DNA of 64,000 nucleotides from Streptomyces chartreusis. GTDB taxonomy: Bacteria; Actinomycetota; Actinomycetes; Streptomycetales; Streptomycetaceae. The stretch spans positions 8,494,001-8,558,000 of the forward strand of contig NZ_CP023689.1 of assembly GCF_008704715.1 (NCBI RefSeq), written 5' to 3'. Position numbers and translations under genes: made by a program. Below are positions 58,753-64,000 of the stretch, one piece after another (the first letter of the stretch is position 1; every line of letters begins with the position of its first letter). Under the pieces are notes generated by a model. It searched no databases, was not told where the DNA came from, and was given only the letters and a program-made list of their open reading frames with translations.

Positions 58753-58844
58753 TCTCGCCCGCCTCCCTTCCCCGACGTAAGGTCTTATTGGGCAGCCCGC
58801 CCCACTGGGGCACTGAATGATTCCGTACTCCTGTGCGTCGTCCA

Positions 58845-58864
58845 GTATCCCCTAAATACATAAC
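58845..58864. promoter_or_regulatory. Candidate PadR site between the regulator and the orphan binding-protein gene
   Basis: gtat and atac (58845-58848 and 58856-58859) form short inverted arms, and atacataac at 58856-58864 repeats the arm of the palindrome at 53705. The stretch 58753-58917 is the divergent control region for the ABC operon and the second orphan binding-protein gene, so a shared regulator is plausible. Confidence 0.4.
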
Positions 58865-58917
58865 CGTTAGACAGATCGAGTAAGGTGCAATTGCTGATCA
58901 TTGCATCAGGAGGAGTC

Positions 58918-60189
58918 ATGCGGTGGACCCGTGCCGCGGGCAGGGGGCTACTGGTGGCTGCCCTGATCGGCGCCGGTTACGCCGGCTACACGGCCACCGG
59001 GGCGGAATCTCGGCAGAACGACGGCAGAGGCCCGATGACGCTGGTCACCGGCGGGGACCTGACCGCATACCTGGACGGGGTCCTGAAGGGTTGGAACCGG
59101 GCCCACCCCCAGGAGAAAGTCACCCTCGTCGAACTGCCCGAGGCCGCCGACGAGGTCCGGGCGCAGATGTCCACCAGCCTCCGCTCCGGCAGCGACCGCT
59201 ACGACGTCCTCAACATCGACGTGGCATGGAACTCGGAATTCGCCGCCGAGGGCTGGATCTCTCCCCTCAATGCCGACCGCTTCCCCATCAAGACCTTCCT
59301 CCCTCCCGTCGTGGACACCGCGACCTTCGACGGGCATCTGTACGCATTGCCGTACGTGACCAACGCCGGTCTGTTCTATTACCGCAAGGACATCCTGGAT
59401 AAAGAGGGGGAGAAGCCACCGCATACCTGGGCCGAGCTGGAACGCCTCGCCAAGACACTGGCACCGAAATACGGGCTGGACGGATATGCAGGGCAATTCC
59501 TGCCCTACGAAGGCCTGACCGTGAACGCCGCCGAAGCAGTGCAGTCCCAAGGCGGTTCCATCCTGGTCGACGAAGGAAAGCGGGTGACGGTGGACTCGCC
59601 AGCTGCTCGCCGGGCCCTGGAGTTCCTTGCCGACGGAGTGCGAGAGGGCTGGATCCCCAAGGAGGCACTCACATATAAGGAAGAGGAATCCCGCAAAGCC
59701 TTCCAGGAAGGCCGACTGCTCTTCCTTCGCAACTGGCCCTACGTACACGCACTGGCCAATGGCGCGGATTCCGAGGTCGCCGGCAAGTTCGGCGTGGTGC
59801 CACTGCTCGGTACGCGGGACCACGCAGCGGGGATCCTGGGCGGCTCCAATCTCGCGATCAACGCGAACTCCCGTCACCGTGCCTCGGCGAATGACCTCCT
59901 GGCGTACCTGACCAGCGACCGGGTCCAACGGCAGGTCCTGGCCGACGGCGGCCTGCCTCCCGTGCGGGCCGACCTCTACAGTGACCCGGCGCTCATTCGG
60001 CAGTACCCCTATCTGCCCACCCTGCGCAAGGCCGTGCTTGCCGCGAAGCCGCGGCCCAAGTCCCCGCGCTACGACCAGGTGAATCTCGTGATTCAGGCCG
60101 TTGTCCACGACGTCATGGCCCAGCGGGAGACACCGGAGAGCGCCATCGCCCGGCTGAATCGGGAACTCGAGGCCATTGCCCGCCCTTGA
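58918..60189 (+). CDS. Orphan extracellular solute-binding protein, family 1 (trehalose/maltose-like)
   Basis: 423 residues from ATG 58918; aggagga lies 5 nt upstream. The N-terminal hydrophobic segment (GRGLLVAALIGAGYAGYTA) lacks the lipobox Cys, so this protein would be secreted or anchored by its uncleaved segment. The mature part reads GPMTLVTGGDLTAYLDGVLKGWNRAHPQEKVTLVELPEAAD, SGSDRYDVLNIDVAWNSEFAAEGWISPL, GHLYALPYVTNAGLFYYRKDIL, QGRLLFLRNWPYVHALA-like text (FQEGRLLFLRNWPYVHALA), GILGGSNLAINANSR. It resembles trehalose- and maltose-binding proteins. No permease or ATPase gene for sugar import is present in the neighbourhood. Divergent from the PadR operon. Confidence 0.87.
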   Translation: MRWTRAAGRGLLVAALIGAGYAGYTATGAESRQNDGRGPMTLVTGGDLTAYLDGVLKGWNRAHPQEKVTLVELPEAADEVRAQMSTSLRSGSDRYDVLNIDVAWNSEFAAEGWISPLNADRFPIKTFLPPVVDTATFDGHLYALPYVTNAGLFYYRKDILDKEGEKPPHTWAELERLAKTLAPKYGLDGYAGQFLPYEGLTVNAAEAVQSQGGSILVDEGKRVTVDSPAARRALEFLADGVREGWIPKEALTYKEEESRKAFQEGRLLFLRNWPYVHALANGADSEVAGKFGVVPLLGTRDHAAGILGGSNLAINANSRHRASANDLLAYLTSDRVQRQVLADGGLPPVRADLYSDPALIRQYPYLPTLRKAVLAAKPRPKSPRYDQVNLVIQAVVHDVMAQRETPESAIARLNRELEAIARP

Positions 60190-60252
60190 TCGGGCGAGGG
60201 GAGAGCGGCGGCACTTGAGGCACCCGGACCGCGGCGCCGAACCGGGCACCCG

Positions 60253-60813
60253 TCACGGCCGCGCGTGTTCCCCCGGCGCGCACTGACGCACCAACTGCGT
60301 ATCCTCGACCGGCCTCTCGGCCGGAGTCGTATGGCCATGGGCGGCGGGCGCGCAGCGCCCTTGGAGGCGGGAGAGCTCGCCCGCGCAGCGTTGCAGGGCC
60401 ACCTCCAGCACTTCCGGCATGTTGAGGGTGCCGGTGCCGTCCGGTGGGACGAGCCAGCGCAGGGCGCCCCAGCGGCAGTGCGGGGCGGGAGCGGCGATCC
60501 AGGTCCCGGCGCCCAGCAGCCGCACCCCCGTGCCGATCCACACGGTCTGCGGCTCCGGGGGCAGCAGGAAGCCCACATGGCGGCGCCTGGCGTCCAGCAG
60601 GCAGGGGCCGGGTTCGAGCAGCGGCAGCTCCTCCAGCAGGTCGGCGACCCGCAGCCCCAGCTGCTCCGGCACGATCAGCACGTCCCAGAACCGTCCGGCC
60701 TCCAGCAGCGCGACCCCGGTGCTGCCGTTCTGCCACTCCTGCTTGCAGGCGCCCGGGTCCTCCGACGCCGCGGCCAGCCATTCCATCGAATTCGTCCACT
60801 GCGTGAGTGCCAT
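60253..60813 (-). CDS. Uncharacterised Streptomyces protein, Prim-Pol-like, paralogue 1
   Basis: 186 residues from ATG 60813 with gggagg 6 nt upstream. Main motifs are MEWLAAASEDPGACKQEWQN, VALLEAGRFWDVLIVPEQLGL, PCLLDARRRHVGFLLPP, GAGTWIAAP and LRWLVPPDGTGTL. The order 'WDVL-VPE-LGL ... GFLLPP ... G(T/S)W(I/V)AxP ... RWLxPPDG' recalls the N-terminal domain of the Streptomyces bifunctional primase/polymerase-like proteins (compare FDVLDVP.., LFFVAPG, HITAPP). Catalytic carboxylates of a true Prim-Pol are not recognisable, so a binding role is likelier. The C-terminus beyond 150 is disordered. A paralogue lies at 63216-63686. Function unknown. Confidence 0.75.
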   Translation of the reverse strand: MALTQWTNSMEWLAAASEDPGACKQEWQNGSTGVALLEAGRFWDVLIVPEQLGLRVADLLEELPLLEPGPCLLDARRRHVGFLLPPEPQTVWIGTGVRLLGAGTWIAAPAPHCRWGALRWLVPPDGTGTLNMPEVLEVALQRCAGELSRLQGRCAPAAHGHTTPAERPVEDTQLVRQCAPGEHARP

Positions 60814-60881
60814 GAGAAGCCTCCCTGTGGTGCGCTGACGCCCGGTTGATGCCCTAGTGCACCGGGTGGCGGGTGTCGCGG

Positions 60882-60912
60882 CCATACGGCGGGAGCTCAA
60901 TTCCCCGTATGG
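60882..60912. promoter_or_regulatory. Inverted repeat between paralogue 1 and the GAF/PP2C phosphatase gene
   Basis: ccatacgg and ccgtatgg are exact 8-bp inverted arms with a 15-nt spacer, 70 bp upstream of the minus-strand paralogue start. The 337-bp region 60814-61150 is otherwise GC-rich with an AT-rich end (gtggatatttgtcaccgtttta, 61119-61140) that probably holds the phosphatase promoter. A closely matching gtggatattt lies at 63741, upstream of paralogue 2. Confidence 0.45.
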
Positions 60913-61150
60913 GGCGAGCGCCCGCGCGCCAAACAGGCAGGTAGCAGGGCGTGCGCCCCCATGCCGTCGGAGTACGCCGGAGCCGGTCGAGCGCGCCGGG
61001 ACCGCCCGGCGCCGCCCGCCCCCGCCGGCTCACCCGCCCGTACGCTGTACGTGCTCGCGTCCCATGCGGCGACCCCGCGGGGCACGTGCCGGGGGCCGGG
61101 CGGTCTGTGCGTTGCCTGTGGATATTTGTCACCGTTTTAGGGTGTTTGGT

Positions 61151-62413
61151 GTGGCGCGCTGGTTCCAGTCGTTTCCTAGACCGCCGAGGTTGTGGCCCGC
61201 CGCGTCCGGCGGCGTACCCGAGCGGGACCTGGCCGTGCCCACCCGGCTCGCCGCGCTGCGCACCACCCTGGCCAGGATCGGCACCACGCTGGACGAGGGC
61301 AGGACCTGCGCGGAGCTGACCCGCGAGGCGGTCCGGCAGGTCGGCGGCACGGCTGCCGTGCTGTGGGTCGGCGGCGAGGCCATGGCCCGGTACGAGGCCG
61401 TCAAAGGCGACCCTTCGCTGCTGCCCGGTGTCCCGTGGGCCCTGGCCGCGGCGCGGGAGGCGAGCGCCCTGGAGGGGGCCGCGTCCGCGGTCCCGTACGC
61501 CTCCGCCGGCCGGGCCCGACCCGCGCTCTGCGTTCCCCTGGCCACCGACGGACACCCTTACGGCGGGCTGGTCTGCGCCCGCGAGCGGGCACCCTTCACC
61601 TCTGCCGAGGCCGAGCTCCTCGGCCTGCTCGCCGAACGCGCCGCCTCCCACATCCGGCACGCCCGCGAGCACGAGCGGGTCAGCGGCGTCGTCGGCAACC
61701 TCCAGCGCGCCCTGCTCGCCGAGCCCGGCCGTCCGCACCCGAACCTGGACGTCGCCACCCGCTACCTGCCCATCGGGCAGAGCGCCCTGGTCGGCGGTGA
61801 CTGGTGCGAGACCGTCCGGCTGCACTTCGGGCGGACGCTGCTCGTCGTCGGCGACGTCATGGGGCACGGCCTGGAGGCTGCCGTGGACATGACGGCCTAC
61901 CGCTCCTCGCTGCGCTACATCGCCTCCGCCGACCTGCCCCCGCACCGCGTGCTGCGCCAGCTCGACGACACCGCCAGCGCCGAGGCCGACCGCCGGCCGG
62001 CCACCTGTCTGATCGCCCGCGTCGACCCCAACCGGGGCCAGGTCACCCTGGCCAGCGCCGGGCACCTGCCCCCGGCGGTGATCGACGCGCAGGGCCGTAC
62101 GTCACTGCTGCCGGTGCCGGTCGGGCCGCCGCTGGGCACCGGCCTCGGCGGCTACGAGCCGGCCACCTACCGGCTGGACCCGACCCAGACGCTGGTGCTC
62201 TTCACCGACGGCCTCGTCGAGCACCGGGGAGAGGACATCGACGACTCCCTGGACCGGCTGGCCGGCGTCGCCTTCGCGGCCACCGCGGGCGTCGAGGACG
62301 TCATCGACACGGTGCTCGCCCGGCTCGACGCCCGGCACGCCGAGGACGACGTCGCCGTACTCGCCGCCCAGCTGCACGACCGCGTCCCGGGCGCCGACGG
62401 TCCGGGCACCTGA
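61151..62413 (+). CDS. GAF-domain PP2C-type phosphatase (SpoIIE/RsbU-like)
   Basis: 420 residues from GTG 61151 with aggg 8 nt upstream; a GTG at 61142 is in frame. A GAF domain occupies about 30-175 (CAELTREAVRQVGGTAAVLWVGGEA, GRARPALCVPLATDGHPYGGLVCARE). The PP2C-SIG domain (about 190-410) has the metal ligands in GGDWCETVRL, VGDVMGHGLEAAVDMTAYRSSL, LASAGHLPPAV, LFTDGLVEHRGEDIDDSL and AEDDVAVLAAQL. Enzymes of this design dephosphorylate anti-anti-sigma factors and so release sigma factors in response to signals bound by the GAF domain. It is flanked by the two Prim-Pol-like paralogues. Confidence 0.92.
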   Translation: MARWFQSFPRPPRLWPAASGGVPERDLAVPTRLAALRTTLARIGTTLDEGRTCAELTREAVRQVGGTAAVLWVGGEAMARYEAVKGDPSLLPGVPWALAAAREASALEGAASAVPYASAGRARPALCVPLATDGHPYGGLVCARERAPFTSAEAELLGLLAERAASHIRHAREHERVSGVVGNLQRALLAEPGRPHPNLDVATRYLPIGQSALVGGDWCETVRLHFGRTLLVVGDVMGHGLEAAVDMTAYRSSLRYIASADLPPHRVLRQLDDTASAEADRRPATCLIARVDPNRGQVTLASAGHLPPAVIDAQGRTSLLPVPVGPPLGTGLGGYEPATYRLDPTQTLVLFTDGLVEHRGEDIDDSLDRLAGVAFAATAGVEDVIDTVLARLDARHAEDDVAVLAAQLHDRVPGADGPGT

Positions 62414-62423
62414 GCACCGTCGC

Positions 62424-62579
62424 TCACCAGTCGTCGACGTCGTACTGAGTGCCCGAGACATACGGGTCGTGTCTGCGTACCGGCGGCTTGGACGGCGGTG
62501 CGGTGGGTGGCAGGCTCGCCTCCAGCAGGGCGTCGCACCACGGGCAGTCGACGGTGTCCTCGCTGCCCTCCAGCTCCAT
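62424..62579 (-). CDS. CPWC mini-protein
   Basis: 51 residues from ATG 62579, with ggag 8 nt upstream; ATGs further up at about 62640-62650 are in frame and would add some 20 residues. The motif DTVDCPWCDALLEASL has a CPWC pair that could bind zinc or cycle redox. The tail is proline-rich and ends DPYVSGTQYDVDDW. Mini-proteins with ELxGSxDTVxCPWC are widespread in Streptomyces. It lies 10 bp after the convergent phosphatase gene. Function unknown. Confidence 0.65.
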   Translation of the reverse strand: MELEGSEDTVDCPWCDALLEASLPPTAPPSKPPVRRHDPYVSGTQYDVDDW

Positions 62580-62719
62580 GGGGGCGGCTCCTGTCCTGTT
62601 CGAGGGCGGGCGGTGCTCTTCGGGCACGGATGACTCCATACGGGTCATGTCCTCACTCGACTGGGTGGTGGCGGAGGCGTCCGGCGTACCACCGGCGTAC
62701 GCCTCGGCGTTGCTCCGGC

Positions 62720-63229
62720 ATGGACAGCACTGATCCGACGCGGCGCGTCCTCGGCGGCGACGGCGCACCCAAGTCGTACGTCGTGCCGGTCACCGGCGTC
62801 CGGGGCCAGCCGTCGATCTACGCGGCGCTGGTCGCGGAGTGGCGCGCCAAGGGGCGCACCGTTCCCGGGCGCCGTGACATGTCGTGGGACCTTCTCGTGG
62901 CCGCGGCCGGCCATGGACAGACCGGTACCTCGTGGGCCGTCGGCCCGTGCAGCGGGCTGACCCCGGCCATCGGGGCCGGCCCGGCGTCCTACGGGCCCGC
63001 GCGGGCGGAGGGGCGCCACCCCGCGACGGCGGAGCGCGACGCCCCCGAGCCGCAGCGCGGCTCCGGCGAGGACGGGCGGGGCCCTCGTGCGGACGGGCAG
63101 CCGAGCCCGCCGCCCGAGCGGGTCCCCGCGATCGTCGTTCCCCGGGGCCTTCCCGGGCCGTTGTTCGTGTGGGAGAGCGGCGGCGGTGGCGGCCGCGTGG
63201 GCGTGGCCGATCCGCTCATGGGCGGCTGA
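62720..63229 (+). CDS. Hypothetical protein, poorly conserved
   Basis: 169 residues from ATG 62720. The first 60 residues have normal Streptomyces codon bias and a plausible fold (PKSYVVPVTGVRGQPSIYAALVAEWRAKGRTVPGRRDMSWDLLVAAAG). The middle is disordered, Gly/Ala/Pro/Arg-rich. The end GLPGPLFVWESGGGGGRVGVADPLMGG overlaps the convergent paralogue gene by 14 bp. No known domain. The first half seems real from codon use, but the gene could also be a spurious frame; divergent from the CPWC gene. Confidence 0.5.
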   Translation: MDSTDPTRRVLGGDGAPKSYVVPVTGVRGQPSIYAALVAEWRAKGRTVPGRRDMSWDLLVAAAGHGQTGTSWAVGPCSGLTPAIGAGPASYGPARAEGRHPATAERDAPEPQRGSGEDGRGPRADGQPSPPPERVPAIVVPRGLPGPLFVWESGGGGGRVGVADPLMGG

Positions 63230-63686
63230 TGCCCACCGGGACGGCGAGCGCGCCGCCGGCCTCGCGCAGCGCCAGTCGTACGGCGTCCGGGTCGTGCAGG
63301 GCGCCGGTCCCGTCGGGCGGCAGCACCCACTCCATCCGCCAGCCGCCGCGATGGTAGGGCGGCGGCACGGCGACCCACGAGCCCCGGCCGGCATGGCGGA
63401 CTCCGAACCCGGCCCACCCGGTGGCGCCGGCGGGCGGGATGAAGAAGCCGATTCTGCGCGCCCCGCAGTTCATCAGGACCGGGCCGGACGACCTCGGCCG
63501 CATGCGTCTGAGCAGATCCAGGGCGCCCAGGCCGAGGCGTTCGGGGACGCTCAGCACGTCCCAGAGGCGGCCGGCCTCCAACAGCACCGCGTCCGCGCCC
63601 TGATCCCACTGCCGTAGACACGACCGAGGATCCGCCGCGGCCGCCGCGAGCCACTCCACAGCCTGCTTCCCCATGGCGCGCTGCAT
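63216..63686 (-). CDS. Uncharacterised Streptomyces protein, Prim-Pol-like, paralogue 2
   Basis: 156 residues from ATG 63686 with ggag 6 nt upstream. It aligns end to end with paralogue 1: VEWLAAAAADPRSCLRQWDQG, AVLLEAGRLWDVLSVPERLGL, SGPVLMNCGARRIGFFIPPAG, GVRHAGRGSWVAVPPP, MEWVLPPDGTGALHDPDAVRLALREA. Identity by eye is about 40-45 percent, highest in VLLEAGRxWDVLxVPExLGL and PPDGTG. It lacks the disordered C-terminal tail of paralogue 1. Both probably derive from one duplication around the phosphatase gene. Function unknown; see paralogue 1 for the family argument. Confidence 0.78.
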   Translation of the reverse strand: MQRAMGKQAVEWLAAAAADPRSCLRQWDQGADAVLLEAGRLWDVLSVPERLGLGALDLLRRMRPRSSGPVLMNCGARRIGFFIPPAGATGWAGFGVRHAGRGSWVAVPPPYHRGGWRMEWVLPPDGTGALHDPDAVRLALREAGGALAVPVGISRP

Positions 63687-63942
63687 GTCGCACTCCCCGC
63701 ACTCTCGGCTCCGCCGTCCCGCTCAGGGCCCTTCATGCTGGTGGATATTTCTATGCGCCGGAAGGGGTGGCGTGGCCTGGCGTTTGCAGGTGGTTCGTAC
63801 GACCGTCGCAGGGCCGTTCGGCTCGGCCGAGTCCGCGCCGACGCCCCCATGCCCACGGTGACCTGACGGCGTGTCGACCGCCGCACCGGTCGTCTGCGTG
63901 TAGTTGACGGGCCAACCGATTCGGGCGTTTTACGGTGTCTTG
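63687..63942. other. Intergenic region at the right end
   Basis: 256 bp with no supported gene. It holds the probable promoter of paralogue 2 (AT-rich gtggatattt at 63741, 55 bp upstream) and, on the plus strand, ttgacg at 63904 that may be a -35 element for the following gene. Confidence 0.4.
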
Positions 63943-64000
63943 ATGCGACTTGTGCCTAGGTGGGCGCTGCTTTCGTCGGGCTGCGCGCCTGTCGTACTCA
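63943..64000 (+). CDS. Start of a membrane protein gene, DUF998-like (truncated by the window)
   Basis: ATG 63943 begins MRLVPRWALLSSGCAPVVL and runs off the window, so only 19 residues are visible. This start is very like that of Streptomyces DUF998 multi-pass membrane proteins, which I recall as beginning MRLVPxWALLSSGCAPVxLIxGW. No clear ribosome-binding site is present. The call rests on this short stretch alone. Confidence 0.5.
   Translation, partial: MRLVPRWALLSSGCAPVVL

Overview
The window comes from a high-GC actinomycete and almost certainly from Streptomyces. Third codon positions are overwhelmingly G or C, GTG and TTG starts are common, and several lineage-typical families are present: a conservon (cvnABCD), a GAF/PP2C SpoIIE-like phosphatase, DUF5709 and DUF6397-like proteins, a cysteine-leader peptide and many secreted hydrolases. 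It reads as chromosomal core/arm DNA. I see no rRNA, tRNA, CRISPR array, phage module or intact insertion sequence. The only transposase trace is a 24-residue IS5-type scrap near 0.9 kb. Everything was read by eye; no database search was run.

Region 1 (0-20 kb) is catabolism and DNA enzymes. It holds a truncated GNAT acetyltransferase, an ExaC-type aldehyde dehydrogenase with its GAF regulator, a Tat-exported amidase, a formamidase/acetamidase-permease operon, and the xylose locus (xylA divergent from xylB and a ROK regulator, with candidate operators between). A Pro-rich membrane protein, an exported phytase-like esterase, a SNF2 helicase/SWIM-finger operon and a secreted alpha/beta-hydrolase follow.

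Region 2 (20-36 kb) is signalling and housekeeping. It has unknown proteins, a PadR regulator divergent from an alpha/beta-hydrolase with a palindromic operator, a methyltransferase, an MHYT membrane sensor followed by a conservon (sensor kinase, roadblock, DUF742, GTPase) and a second roadblock paralogue. Acyl-CoA thioesterase II, a Ski2-like helicase, a membrane hydrolase and the type B ribosomal protein L31 close it.

Region 3 (36-49 kb) is envelope and export. A heterodimeric ABC exporter pair has complementary degenerate ATP sites and lies beside two tandem-repeat tracts. It is followed by an L,D-transpeptidase lipoprotein, a PNGase A-like glycoamidase, a DctA-type carrier, a MarR regulator divergent from a homodimer-type ABC exporter, and a small MltG-like transglycosylase.

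Region 4 (48.7-64 kb) looks the most fluid. A sulfonate-type ABC locus is decaying: a cysteine-leader peptide and ATPase survive, the permease and binding protein are broken, and an intact flavoprotein lies downstream. Two solute-binding proteins have no permeases beside them and flank an anti-sigma-like ATPase, an atypical LuxR regulator and a PadR/ABC/FtsX operon. At the right end two paralogous proteins, possibly degenerate primase-polymerase derivatives, bracket a GAF/PP2C phosphatase, a CPWC mini-protein and an unknown protein. This cluster and the asymmetric exporter are the most interesting content.
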